NCBI GenBank assembly: GCA_002189035.1
Contig: CM007991.1
Span: 4,650,001-4,714,000 of the forward strand
Direction of reading: 5' to 3'
Source: Utricularia gibba
Lineage: Eukaryota > Streptophyta > Magnoliopsida > Lamiales > Lentibulariaceae
Length of the DNA stretch: 64,000 bases
Shown here: one piece after another, positions 1-11,215 of the stretch
How positions within the stretch are numbered: position 1 is the first letter of the stretch
How the letters are laid out: each line of letters begins with the position of its first letter
Translations under genes and position numbers: made by a program
The notes under the pieces: model-generated
The model's input: only the letters and a program-made list of their open reading frames with translations
Databases searched by the model: none
Told to the model about the DNA's origin: nothing

Positions 1-356
1 CACAACATGCATGAAAATGACTAAAGGTCCTGAAATAGTACATCTCTAGAGTATTTATACTCTAGAATTGGGCTCTAACATTACATAGCCCAAACTAAAT
101 AAAATAGAAAAGTCTAACAAGCCCAATGGTCTAAGTTAAGTCCATCTTCAAGTAGTTGAGCTCTTTTGATGGGATGTCTTCAAGCCCATGTTTGATTCCA
201 ATGGTATTGAGTAGACCCTTAAGTGTATCTTCAACCATCTTTGTCTTGTTCCTAGTCATTGGTCCTGGTGGAATCATCTTTCTTTCTAATTTGTTCACTT
301 GAACAAACTCCTCATCATTCTTCAAATATACTTCATTATCTTCCTGGGGCTTATCA
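1..356 (-). repeat. 3' LTR of CRM copy 1, partial
   Basis: Matches 6008-6362 almost base for base, so it is the other LTR of the same element; its outer ~250 bases lie left of the window. It contains the last part of pol: the frame ending at 131 encodes the C-terminal tail with GPMTRNKTK. A TATA-like TATAAATA (element sense) lies at 52-59. Confidence 0.92.
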
Positions 357-2953
357 TCCCCCTTTCTTTAGGAAGATTCGTCCCTGAATCTGTATCCATG
401 TCGAAAAGAGACAAATCAGCAACATTAAAAGTTGAATGAACAGAATACTCACCTGGTAAATCTAGCTTGTACGCATTATCATTAACGCGCTCAACAACTT
501 GGAAAGGGCCATCTCCACGAGGTAGAAGTTTGGACTTTCTCTTTGTGGGAAATCTCTCCTTCCTAAGATGAAGCCAAACCCAATCTCCAGGTTCAAATAC
601 AACTTTGCGTCTCCCCTTGTTTGCTGCTGATGCATACTTTGCATTGTTGCATTCAATCTGTTGTTTCACCTTTTCATGCAATCTTCTGATTGCATCAGCT
701 CTCTTCTTGCCATCTAAACTAACTTTCTCATCACAAGGCAAAGGTAACATATCCAAAGGTGTAAGAGGATTAAAACCATAAACGACTTCAAATGGAGATA
801 ATTTAGTAGTCAGATGCATGGTTCTATTGTAAGCAAACTCAACAAGTGGCAAACATTCCTCCCAAGTCTTAAGATTTGATTTAATCATAATCCTAAGTAA
901 GGTAGAAAGTGTGCGATTAGTTACCTCAGTTTGCCCATCGGTTTGAGGGTGACATGTTGTTGAGTATAACAGCTTAGTGCCAAGTTTACTCCAAAGAACT
1001 CTCCAAAAGTGACTAAGAAACCTTGCATCTCGATCAGAGACAATAGTTAGGGGCATTCCATGAAGTCTAACAACTTCCCTAAAGAAGAGATCAGCCACAT
1101 GAGATGCATCATCAGTTTTATGGCAGGGAATAAAATGTGCCATCTTTGAAAACCTGTCCACAACAACGAAAATTGAATCTCTACCCCTTTGGGTACGAGG
1201 TAAGCCTAAAACAAAGTCCATAGAAATGTCCACCCATGGTTGGGAAGGAGTAGGGAGTGGAGTATACAAACCATTAGGGGCAGTGGTTGATTTAGTCTTC
1301 CTACAAGAGATACATCTAGAACAAATTCTTTCAACATCCCTTCTCATGTGTGGCCAAAAGAAATGTTGGGTGAGAGTATCAAGAGTCTTTTTAACACCAA
1401 AATGTCCCATTAGTCCCCCACCATGAGCTTCTCTAACAATCAAATCACGTATGGAGCAAGAAGGAATGCACAGCCTATCTTTCCCATAAAGAAAACCATC
1501 TTTCCTGAAGAATAGTCCAGATGGAGCAAGTTCACATGCCTTATAAATATCCCCAAAATCGTGATCATGAACATATAAGTCAATGATGGAAGCAAATCCA
1601 AGAATTCTTGCATCAAGATTGACTAAGAGAGTGTACCTTCGAGATAAAGCATCAGCAACCACATTCTCCTTACCTTTCTTGTATTTGATCACATATGGGA
1701 ATGTGTCAATGAATTCCACCCACTTAGCATGTCTTCTATTCAGCTTTACTTGAGCCTTCAAATGTTTGAGAGACTCATGATCAGTGTGTATCACGAACTC
1801 CTTAGGCCATAAGTAGTGCTGCCATGTCTCCAAAGCTCTAACCAACGCATACAACTCTTTGTCATATGTTGGATAGTTGAGGGTGGCACCATGAAGCTTC
1901 TCACTAAAATAAGCAAGTGGACGTCCCTTTTGCATCAACACAGCACCAATCCCTAAACCTGATGCATCACATTCAATTTCAAAAGTATCAGAAAAATTTG
2001 GAAGTGCTAGGAGAGGTGTTGAGCAAAGCTTATTCTTGAGTTGTTTGAAAGCATGTTCCTGCTCATCTCCCCAATGAAATGCATGATTTTTCTTGATCAA
2101 CTGGGTGAGGGGTGCTGCTATAGAACTGAAGTCTCTAACAAACCGTCTATAGAAACTTGCTAAACCATGAAAACTCCTAACTTCACCCACTGATGTAGGT
2201 GTTGGCCATTCTTTGATTGCTCTTACCTTCTCTTCATCCACAGCTACTCCTGCATTACTTACAACATATCCAAGAAAAGAGACACTATTTGTGCAAAAGA
2301 CACACTTCTTGATATTAGCAAACAACTTCTCTTTTCTAAGAGTATCTAACACATCTTTCAAATGCCCAACATGTTCCTCAATACTTTTACTATAGATCAG
2401 AATATCATCAAAATAAACAACAACAAATCTACCTATAAAAAGCCTAAGAACGTGATTCATCAATCTCATAAAGGTGCTAGGAGCATTGGATAACCCAAAA
2501 GGCATAACAACCCACTCATACAAACCAAACTTAGTTTTAAAAGAAGTTTTCCACTCATCACCTTCCTTCATTCTAATCTGATGATATCCACTTCTCAAAT
2601 CAATCTTACTAAAAACACAAGCACCATGCAACTCATCAAGCATATCTTCAAGTCTAGGGATAGGATGTCTATACTTGATTGTGATGTTGTTGATGGCGCG
2701 ACAATCAGTGCACATCCGCCAAGTTCCATCAGACTTTGGAACCAATAACACCGGCACCGAGCAAGGACTCATGCTCTCACGCACAAATCCTTTAGACACC
2801 AATTCCTCAACTTGTTTTTGTATTTCCTTCGTCTCCTCTGGATTGGCGCGGTATGCTGGTCGGTTTGGGAGTTGTGCTCCAGGGACAAGGTCAATTTGAT
2901 GCTCAATCCCTCTAAGGGGAGGTAAGCCTTGAAGTTCGTCTGGAAAAACATCT
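131..2953 (-). pseudogene. pol: pol of CRM copy 1: reverse transcriptase, RNase H, integrase
   Basis: Encodes the replication enzymes of the element. Visible in order: a pre-RT stretch ([12 protein letters not shown]), RT with the catalytic YFDD, RNase H ([22 protein letters not shown]), an integrase zinc region (GHFGVKKT...CSRCISC), the integrase core with Asp (MDFVLGL), Asp (VSDRDARF) and Glu (DGQTEVTNR), and the C-terminal GDGPF motif. There is no classical chromodomain; instead a short tail with GPMTRNKTK follows, as in CRM elements. The main open frame is 322-2802 (826 aa) and extends upstream to about 2953. A one-base loss in the polypurine tract (five G instead of six in copy 2) shifts the frame, so the tail now lies in another frame (131-325). 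Both integrase and RT active-site residues are intact. Confidence 0.9.
357..369 (-). promoter_or_regulatory. Polypurine tract of CRM copy 1
   Basis: In element sense AAAGAAAGGGGGA, directly before the 3' LTR that begins TGATAAGCCCC. It primes plus-strand DNA synthesis. It also lies inside the pol coding sequence, and its G-run is one base shorter than in the copy at 61412. Confidence 0.85.
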
Positions 2954-4927
2954 TCATATACTTGGCCTTGCTAATAGACTCTCATTCTTTCTCTCAATTT
3001 CGAAAACTCTCATGTTTCCACTCTCTGTTTTGTGCTCATTTTCATCCTTTTTTCCACTTAATTCCTTGCCATCTCTTCTTTTTTCTCCACTTTTTCGCAT
3101 CTTTTTTTCACTCATTTTCACTCCACTCATATCTTCTCCCTTAGGAACGACCACCTTGTACTTTCCATTATCAGTATGAAGGGCTCTAGCATCACTCAGA
3201 ATTCTGACTTGATCTTCATGTGCCTCCTTTGGAGATAATGGAGCAAGTGTGATGGAGCGTCCATTATAATTGAAGGAATATTTGTTCTTGAAACCATCAT
3301 GAAATGCTCTTCTATCATATTCCCAAGGTCTCCCAAGAAGAATATGGCTTGCATGCATAGGAACAACATCACATAGGACTTTATCTTCATATCTCCCTAT
3401 GGAAAACGTCACAAGCACTTGTTTGGTAACCTTTACCTCACTTCCTTCATTGAACCACTGCAGATTGTAAGGCTTAGGATGCCTCACGGTGGGTAGTCCC
3501 AATTTCTCCACCAAGATGTTGCTAGCAACATTGGTGCAACTACCTCTATCAATAATCAGGCTGCAAACTTTCCTATAAACAAAGCATCGGGTTTGAAACA
3601 AGTTCTCCCTTTGCTCATCATTATCCTTCACCCCAATGTTAAGCGTCCTTTGAGTGACTAATACTTCTCCAGAAACAGGCAATTCATCCTCATCACTCAC
3701 TTCAGCTTCTGTCTCCACTAGATCATCATCATCTTCACTAACAACTTCGCCATTGCCCCTAATCACCATTGCTCGTTTATTTGGGCATTCAGAAGCAATA
3801 TGTCCAAGTCCCAAGCATTTGAAACATTTTATGTTTCTGGTAGTTCCCTTTGGAGGTGTTGTTCGCTCCCCTTGCTTGGAACTTGATTGGATGTCGAATT
3901 TGAAGTGTTCCATGGATGACTTCCCTTTATTTCTCTCCATCATCTCATTGGTGCCCCCAAATTTCGAACCAGAAGTCCTCTTGTTGAAATCTCTTGCGAA
4001 ACTCTTGCTAGATAGTTGTTTCTCAACTTTTGTGGCCATATGAATCATGTCCTCCATCTCAATGTAGTGATGAAGCTCCACAATATTTGCAATCTCCTTA
4101 TTCATCCCATGAAGAAACCTAGCCATAGTTGCTTCTCTATCTTCCTGAACATGAGCTCTAATCATTAAAATCTCCATTTCCTGCCAATATTCCTCCACTG
4201 GCCTTGAGCCCTGCTTGAGATTTTGCAAACGTTGATAAACATCTCTTTGGTAATGGTTTGGAACAAACCGCCTCCTCATAACTCTTTTCATCTCAACCCA
4301 AGTGTGAATTGGTTCTTCAGAGTCAATCCTTCTTTTAGCCACCAATTGATCCCACCAAATGATAGCATACTCACTAAATTCCATGGAGGCCAATCTGATT
4401 TTCTTTTCGTCAGAGAAGGTGTTGCAATCAAAGACATGTTCTACTCTTGTTTCCCATTGGAGATATGCATCTGGATCATTCTTTCCTTGAAATTGAGGTA
4501 TCTTCATCTTGATATTGTTAACATCCTTTCCAATTCTTCCTCCGTCTCTTCTACCTCCCTGATCTCGAAATCTTCTTGTATCCTCATGCACAAAATCATT
4601 TTCACTATGTTCAATGTAGTCATCTTCTTCATCAGTATTCAGGGTTCGATCTCTTCTTCCAACAGTCCTTGCACTTCGTTGATCACTTAAGTCATGTTCA
4701 GTGTTGATGCGTTGATGCAATTGACTACCTCGACCCCTTCCAGCAGCATAATTATCTTGTCTTCGTGCTCTTGCAACATTTTGCAAAGAATTTTCGTGTT
4801 CATCAAGCCTGACATTTATGTTTTCCAGAATGCGATGCAATCTAGTGAACTCCTGTTGCATAGCTTTCAAAGTGAACCTCCCATCCGGTGAGTCATCCTT
4901 TTCATGCTCACTTCTGGAATTTGACAT
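2954..4927 (-). CDS. gag: gag-protease of CRM copy 1
   Basis: About 657 aa from the ATG at 4925-4927 ([12 protein letters not shown]). The frame is open 11 codons further upstream but without an earlier ATG, so I take this start. Gag packages the element RNA. The middle carries the retrotransposon gag region ([13 protein letters not shown], ...ARFLHGMN), then a CCHC zinc knuckle ([14 protein letters not shown]), an acidic spacer, and a protease region with [12 protein letters not shown]. The catalytic Asp is present, but the following residue is Arg where related plant elements usually have Gly or Ser, so protease activity is doubtful. The frame ends in TGA at 2954-2956, right where pol begins in the +1 frame. 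Open along its full length, which suggests a fairly young insertion. Confidence 0.88.
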   Translation of the reverse strand: MSNSRSEHEKDDSPDGRFTLKAMQQEFTRLHRILENINVRLDEHENSLQNVARARRQDNYAAGRGRGSQLHQRINTEHDLSDQRSARTVGRRDRTLNTDEEDDYIEHSENDFVHEDTRRFRDQGGRRDGGRIGKDVNNIKMKIPQFQGKNDPDAYLQWETRVEHVFDCNTFSDEKKIRLASMEFSEYAIIWWDQLVAKRRIDSEEPIHTWVEMKRVMRRRFVPNHYQRDVYQRLQNLKQGSRPVEEYWQEMEILMIRAHVQEDREATMARFLHGMNKEIANIVELHHYIEMEDMIHMATKVEKQLSSKSFARDFNKRTSGSKFGGTNEMMERNKGKSSMEHFKFDIQSSSKQGERTTPPKGTTRNIKCFKCLGLGHIASECPNKRAMVIRGNGEVVSEDDDDLVETEAEVSDEDELPVSGEVLVTQRTLNIGVKDNDEQRENLFQTRCFVYRKVCSLIIDRGSCTNVASNILVEKLGLPTVRHPKPYNLQWFNEGSEVKVTKQVLVTFSIGRYEDKVLCDVVPMHASHILLGRPWEYDRRAFHDGFKNKYSFNYNGRSITLAPLSPKEAHEDQVRILSDARALHTDNGKYKVVVPKGEDMSGVKMSEKKMRKSGEKRRDGKELSGKKDENEHKTESGNMRVFEIERKNESLLARPSI

Positions 4928-5744
4928 CCTAAATACTGGACAAAAGAAAACGAGCAGCAAGGAAGAAAAGAGACTAAACTAAAAAGAACAAAGAAACACA
5001 CACAAGATTTACCACTCAATACTCAAGCTTCAAGTCCTTGATGCACTCTTTAATGTCATCATGCTTGTTCTCATGGCATCTAACGAATTAATCACTTCCA
5101 GATTGGTATTGATTATAGTGTAATGATGGAGTTAGGTGAGGGTGGCAGTATTAATAGTCTCAAGATGGAGACAAAGGGAAGTGTTTAAATTAAATTGGTT
5201 GCTTGTTGGAATAGATAAATAGGAAGGATGGACAACAAGGTAAGAACAGATGAAATCAGAGAATAGAGCACTACCCACGAAATGTGTTGCTTGCTAAACT
5301 ATAGAAATACAGGAATGGGCAATCAACAAAGAGAATAGTCAAATGGAAAGGTGGGGACACGTGAATGACAGGGGATGGGAATTGAAGATAAGAAAAACAA
5401 TAATAAAGTGGTTGGTTGGTGGAATGGGAAAAGTAGAGAGGTGGCCCACAATTTAAACATACATAATAATGGATGATAGTGATGGGTAATGGATGTTCAT
5501 CTTCACACTCCTTATCCTCTTACACACTTGAAAATGATATTCAATGTGTTCTTGCTATTCAATTGACACTCAATTTCGAGTTCTTCTTCAATCAACTTCC
5601 TGTGAACCCCCTTTTTTTTTGTGCTAAAGCCAAAAGTAATAAGGACTTGGCTTGAACGTTTTTTTTTTTTTTTTTTTTTTTGAATAGGCAGGAATGGAAG
5701 AACTCAAACAAGAACTGGATAATAATAAGGATAAGGAACCCAAA
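4928..5744 (-). other. Leader of CRM copy 1 between primer site and gag
   Basis: About 800 bases of untranslated leader, A/G-rich on the plus strand, with no open frame that resembles a protein. A run of about 22 T (5660-5681) is present. Packaging signals would be expected here but none can be identified by eye. Confidence 0.7.
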
Positions 5745-5756
5745 GCTCTGATACCA
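5745..5756 (-). promoter_or_regulatory. Primer binding site (initiator Met tRNA), CRM copy 1
   Basis: Element sense TGGTATCAGAGC, the exact 12-base complement expected for the 3' end of plant initiator Met tRNA. It lies two bases inside the 5' LTR and starts minus-strand synthesis. Confidence 0.93.
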
Positions 5757-5758
5757 AA

Positions 5759-6362
5759 TGATGTGACCCTCTAATCTATAGAGATTAGCAACCCACAAAA
5801 AAGAGGTGATTTTGAAGCTTAGAAGAGAACCCACCCAAGTCTACCCTCAAGAGAATAAATCTCTTGCAACCAGACTTCGAAACAAAGAAAATTAGGAGCC
5901 ACACTTCAGAAAAGAGAGATTGATTGGAAGTGATAATCCTAGAACGCCACAAGCTCAAAGCTTGATAAGTTAAGAGTGTTCAAGCACTCAAAGGAGAGGG
6001 GAATCCTCACAAGATACATAAAATGACCAAAGATCCTGAAATAGTACATCTCTAGAGTATTTATACTCTAGAATTGGGCTCTAACATTACATAGCCCAAA
6101 CTAAATAAAATAGAAAAGTCTAACAAGCCCAATGCTCTAAGTTAAGTCCATCTTCAAGTAGTTGAGCTCTTTTGATGGGATGTCTTCAAGCCCATGTTTG
6201 ATTCCAATGGTATTGAGTAGACCCTTAAGTGTATCTTCAACCATCTTTGTCTTGCTCCTAGTCATTGGTCCTGGTGAAATCATCTTTCTTTCTAATTTGT
6301 TCACTTGAACAAACTACTCATCATTCTTCAAATATACTTCATTATCTTCCTGGGGCTCATCA
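5759..6362 (-). repeat. 5' LTR of CRM copy 1
   Basis: 604 bases, plus-strand ends TGATG and CATCA. It carries the element promoter: TATAAATA (element sense) at 6058-6065. The first ~235 bases in element sense duplicate the end of pol; in this copy a GAG codon there has become TAG, with no consequence in a 5' LTR. Followed by ACAAG and then LINE sequence. Confidence 0.9.
6051..6072. promoter_or_regulatory. TATA box inside a perfect dyad, CRM LTR
   Basis: Nine-base arms TCTAGAGTA / TACTCTAGA flank TTTA, so the TATA motif lies at the centre of an inverted repeat. The same dyad is present in the 3' LTR (45-66) and in the second copy near 61120. The TATA assignment follows its place in the LTR; the exact start site is not known. 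Confidence 0.6.
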
Positions 6363-6815
6363 ACAAGTTTTGTCTTTCCATAGTTCACCTTGAACCCTGA
6401 AACATGATATAAACACTACAGCATCATTGTGATATTAGTGAGATTATTAGCATCCCAATCAGCACAGAAAAGAGTATTGTTTGCGTATTGGAAATTTAAA
6501 ATATCACACCTTCCTTTCTCACACCCACCCCCACTCCCTATAACATGCCTACACTCACCGCCCTACATTCCAGTTTGAATGAGGGTGTGTGTGCTCAAGC
6601 TGTTCACTAAAAACATGGCAGACGTCGTGGTGATGCACTATCGAATCCATCTGGTTTATTTTCAGCTAAACCCCTTTGTTGCCAACATCTTCAACAAGAA
6701 ATCCCAATTAACATTATCATATACTTCCTCAAAAGCTATTTGTAATAGGGCCTTTTTCTTCTTTTTCCTCGTTGCATCACTAACAATCTCGTTTGCAACT
6801 AATACACTATCCAAG
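6363..6815 (-). mobile_element. LINE (L1-type) reverse transcriptase fragment
   Basis: Minus-strand translation gives pieces of an L1-type RT: ANEIVSDATRKKKKK followed by AFEEVYDNVNWDFL (compare the usual DFEKAYD..NW.FL), and further on FQYANNTLFCADWDANN (the usual FADDT box, here YANN, so the catalytic Asp pair is lost) and VSGFKVNYGKTKL. Stops and frame changes between pieces mark it as dead. The CRM element is inserted at its left edge. Confidence 0.75.
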
Positions 6816-6816
6816 A

Positions 6817-9600
6817 TTAACCTCCCTTGCATCTATTTTTTACATCTATTTGCTTTAACTCTAATTGCATCTGAGCAACTAACTCAAGTACAGCTCTATT
6901 GCTTGACAGTTTTGCAACAAGTGAGAATACTTCCTGATAATCGATACCCACTTTTTGGCTGAAGCCTTTCATAACTATATGTGCCTTATATCTAGCTAAG
7001 CCATCAAGATGTATTTTCAACATAAAAATCCATTTGTTTTCCAAAGTAGTTCTGCTAGAAGGGAATTGTGTTAGCTCATAGGTTCCATTCTTCCACAAGA
7101 ATTTTATCTCTTCCTTCATTGCTTTCAACCGTAGCTCTTGATCAGCAAACTCATGAACTGATAACACATGCTATTCAGTGTCTTAGGACTATAAAATGAC
7201 TAATATTATATCATTCAACTGGTGTTTTATTAGGTATTTTTGTATTTTCATGATTCAGAGCATTGTTTAAATTTTTTAATCCAAATTGAGAGTAAATCTT
7301 GGATTTAGTCCCAATCTTTGTTTTGATTACTTTCTTTGAGCAATATAGTACGTTTTGAACAACCCAAATTCCAATGAGTCGAAAGTGTACAGTGGAGATG
7401 GCAAAGAAATGGGGAAAAAAACTTAAAATTCAAGACACCAAATCCCAAGGTGGATGAAATGTGGATTTTAGGAATAATGAAGGAAAAGAAAATATCTCCA
7501 CATGAGAGAACATGCAAACAATGGTGAAGGAGATGGGGGTGGGGGGAAGAAGAAACTAGGAGAATGAACAAGATGAAACGAATGATCAAAGCTTACCTCT
7601 AAACTTTCTTTTATTTATCAGAAATACTACTCCTAGTCAGAAGTATTTTTTGCTTTGCATCAAACTATTTATGATTTCTATTTCTATTTATGTGTGCTTT
7701 CTTGTTTTTGAACTCTGAAACAAGAATGATGCTTATGATATATTATGAACGTGTTTATTTTCTCTCTAATAGAGAGAGTTATTATTTTCTTAACAAACCA
7801 GAATATATCTAATAGAGAGAGTTAATGATGTTCATCATAAACAATCTTAATTAGAGGTAGTTCAAAGCTTATGGGAAAACAAAGATTTAGGTAGACTTGA
7901 ACCTTTATTTGTTAGTTGAATGATTTGCGGTTTGGATAGAATTATTTTAGTAATAAGCATGTTGTCCCTTGAAATCCCAAGGCATCATCTTGTTTCATTT
8001 TAGACAAAGATCTGATTTCACCTATTTATTGTTTTATTGCTTCTTATTATCGAACAACTTAGTTTTCGCTTAGACTTAATCTCTTAACCTAGATACAAAC
8101 TGAATGCATTGACTTCCACATAGTAAACACATAGCTCCTTGTGTTCGACCTTAATCCACTATATTCATATTTTTATATGATTGAATGTAAATTAGACCTA
8201 TAAATTTTATTTGATTGGAGAATTTTCATTTTAATGACGTTGAAATCTTTTGTTTATCATGACCTTACCGATTGACTCAGGTTCCTCTTCCTCTATAACC
8301 AAGATGAATTCATCAAGTGCATATCGACTTTAGGGACTACTCTCCTTCTGGTTCTTCTCAATTGTTGAGGTATCTCAACAACAAGTGTCTCTGATGTCTT
8401 CCTGGTGCTAATACCTTAGAAGTATCCTCAGAGCCATGCCTTTTCCCCATATCCCAAGAACATGCCTTTTTAGTGATCATCAAATTTTTTTCCCCTACCC
8501 ACCTAGAATTAGAACTATCACTTTACATTCGAATACACATAATTGTGCAAGGCTTACCTTGTCGTCAGACCAGTGTTCTTCAAGGATACCAAACTCTAGA
8601 GCCCTCTTGGGACTTCTATTACATAAATAGCATGCTGTTTTAATGGTTTCTCCCCAAAGCTGGCTGGATATACCAGAGCTCTTCAACACACATCTAACCT
8701 TATCAAACAAGGTTTGATTGAAGCATTTTGTGATGGGATTATGTTGTGGTGTTTTAGGCTCAATAGCAACCTTTTTTATGCCAAGATCTAGAAAATACTT
8801 CTTGTATTCCTCACTTCAGAATTCCCTCCATTGTCTATCCATAGACACATTAGTTTATCCTCTATTTCTCATTCCACCATTCGATGAAATATTTTGAAGC
8901 ATGGAAACACCTTAAACTTGGGGTTAAAATTTACCCATGACTTACATGTGACACTATTCACAAAGGTCAAGTAATGCTTTAACCCTATATTTAGAGATCC
9001 GTCAATGAAAATCACACCCAGCCTCTTCACACAATGTGCTCGAAGACCATTCTATGTTGCTTATCGTAAATCAAACTTTCATAAACTGATGAGGCCTTGC
9101 CTGGGGTTATCATCCCTCGGCTCGCTAACTTCTGCATACCACTATTTGAGAGATGTCCCATCAGCTTGTCCCAAAGGTCATAGGTGCAATCATTGAACGT
9201 TGTTGCTATTACTTCATTACCTTCAAGCCATGACTCCTCTTGCAACAACCATGGAGCCTTTTATTAATTTCCAAGTTTGAGATCCAAAGTTGTGTCCAGA
9301 TCGGTTCCTATCAAGCTCCCCAATAGATAATAGATTTACTTTGAGGGTTGGTAGATGATGCGCTCCCGTGAGCTGTAATTCGGTGCCCATGTTTTTCATG
9401 ACTCAATGATCACCGATACCTACAATCTCCAAACTTGGCTGATTGCCCATTTGCATAGTGTTGTGACAAGGCTGGTAGCTGAGCATTTTCTAGGGCTTAT
9501 TTAATTGCAACACCCTCAAAGCATTTTCTCTGTGGGCTCCTCTCAAGACCTTCATGGCGTCATCTTCCAAAACCTTCATGCATCCTCTATTGATGGCCAT
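6817..9600 (-). mobile_element. Degenerate Ty1/copia element with an internal insertion
   Basis: Minus-strand copia pieces in the expected order from right to left: the protease-integrase linker (TLKVNLLSIGELD near 9300), the pre-integrase zinc region (DLWDKLMGHLSNSGM...KQHRMVF, 9027-9248), the end of the integrase core (SQLWGETIKTACYLCNRSP, 8495-8710), and the start of RT (NKWIFMLKIHLDG, RYKAHIVMKGFSQKVGIDY, 6817-7167). Many stops and shifts. The integrase and RT parts are separated by about 1.1 kb of unrelated sequence (7171-8280). Confidence 0.75.
7171..8280. other. AT-rich insertion within the copia fragment
   Basis: No coding similarity seen. At 8135-8150 it has CTCCTTGTGTTCGACC, close to a block found in the LTRs of Athila-like elements elsewhere in this window, so this may be what remains of a gypsy LTR. 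Two short repeats of CTAATAGAGAGAGTTA occur near 7766 and 7810. Confidence 0.4.
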
Positions 9601-10790
9601 TTTGGAATAAAAACCGCATACCACCAGCAAAACCGTTTTTCTACTAGCCATAAATGGAGGACTTAACTATCTGGTGGCATCATGCAACACTTGCAAGAAA
9701 ATTTGTAATGATTCCTTTGCCTCTCAAGGGATGTTACAACCTCTACTAGTATCTACACACAAGTGGGATATTATTAGTATGGATTTCATAGATGGGCTCC
9801 TACTTTCTTTTTCAATATATTCCATCCTCCTTAGTTGATTGCCTCACAAAAGTATGCACATCTCTGCCCACTAACACATCTTAAACAGATTCCATAGTTG
9901 CCACTGATTTTATTGCCAATGTCTATAAACTCCATGGCCTCCCCTCCTCTATTATCTCTGATTGGGACAACATGTTGACCAGTAATTTTTGAAAAGAGCT
10001 CTTCACCTCCATTGATGCACACCTCAAAATATGGGATGCGTTTTAACCACCCTCATAAATGGAGCTCTTGGCTGCTCTTTGCGAAGTACTAGTACAACTC
10101 CTCCTGCCACTCCAACCTCAAGATCTGTTCCTTTGAAGCGTTATACGGTTACTCTCCCTCCTATTCAATCTCTCATTTTGATGCTGCAATTTTCTCGCAA
10201 GAAGAACAAGCCCTTATCTACATCTTCCAACACAATTTATTGATAGCTAGTGAATGTGAGAAACATGTCTCTGATTTGCATTGCAATGAACACACCTTTG
10301 AGGTTGAGGATCTTGCTTATTTAAAGATGCAACCTTTCCTGCCTTCCTCCCTCTCTATCAAATGGAAACTGAAGTTGATGACCCGCTATTTTGAGGCATA
10401 TTTGATACTTCAAAAGATTGGAGTCTTATAAATTGGAGTAGCCCCCCTCTTGCAAATTACATCGGTTACATGTTTCCTTACTCAAAAAATGCATTGGCAA
10501 GAAATTTATACCTTCACCTTATCTTCCCCACTTTCATGCGGATGGTGCCTTGCAGCCTCAACCACTCCAAGTGCTCAAGCAGTGATTACTTCCACATCAT
10601 AACTCCCAATTTACCCAATGCCTCATTTGGTGGAAGGACACCTCGCCTTTCAATCAGAACAGACTCCACCGAGATGCCTAGAGATTACTCATGCTTAGTG
10701 GGCATAGAAGCTTTTGCTGGGTTGTTGGTACAGCGATGTTGGGTCCTTTTGGATGGTCCAGCAACAGCAGGATGACGCTTCCGAGTTGCT
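9590..10790 (+). mobile_element. Degenerate Ty3/gypsy integrase fragment, plus strand
   Basis: One of the few plus-strand remnants. Pieces of a gypsy integrase are readable in order: a Cys pair region (CNTCKK), ISMDFIDGL, LVDCLTKVCTSLP, VYKLHGLPSSIISDWDNMLTS, KELFTSIDAHLKIW, then the C-terminal region HTFEVEDLAYLKMQPF and RYFEAYLILQKIG (compare the usual RYFGPF.I..KIG), and a tail near 10620 that may derive from a chromodomain region. In-frame stops and shifts occur throughout. No LTR belonging to it was identified. Confidence 0.7.
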
Positions 10791-11081
10791 GCCTTAGCAG
10801 CACTTGTGCTTCTGGTAACCGGAGATGTGGAGCGTCAAGACATCGTGGGTCGTAAAATCATAGAATTTCCGGCGAGAGAAGGAAGAATTGGAACGTAGGT
10901 CAAAACAGCGAAGTGGGGTAACGGTCAGTAAAAATGGGAATTCCGAAAGATAAAAGGGAGATTGAGTGTGTAGAAATGGTTAAGGGAGTAAGTGGTGGCG
11001 TGGGGCAGATGAAAATAAAGTAACTTGGAATAGTGGGTGATAAAAATGAGGAAAGAGTAACGGTTACAAAATTAAAGTCAT
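10791..11081. other. Spacer, nothing recognised
   Basis: Short tract, G-rich on the plus strand, between the plus-strand gypsy fragment and the Athila element. It may be post-pol untranslated sequence of either; no motif decides. Confidence 0.4.
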
Positions 11082-11215
11082 GGGTTGCCTCTCATGCAAC
11101 GCCAATTTACAGTCTTTGGCCGATTGTGACACCTGTTAATGAGCCTCGACTAGAAGTAAACTACACACAGCGTGTGGCTGAAATCTCTCATAAAATGGCT
11201 TCAGTCAATGTCTAT

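Larger units (their letters stand above)
1..6362 (-). mobile_element. CRM-type Ty3/gypsy retrotransposon, copy 1 (left LTR cut by window)
   Basis: LTR retrotransposon read on the minus strand. In element order it has a 5' LTR (5759-6362), a primer site for initiator Met tRNA (5745-5756), a leader, gag-protease, pol, a polypurine tract (357-369) and a 3' LTR (up to 356). The pol protein follows plant centromeric chromoviruses (CRM clade) closely from memory of the family: the [10 protein letters not shown] start of [11 protein letters not shown], the integrase, and a C-terminal tail containing GPMTR. LTR ends are TGATG...CATCA. The overlapping 355 bases of the two LTRs differ at about nine sites plus one indel (roughly 2.5%). 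It is broken by one frameshift between gag and pol and another in the polypurine tract. The five bases after the right LTR are ACAAG; the matching left flank is outside the window. Confidence 0.9.
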
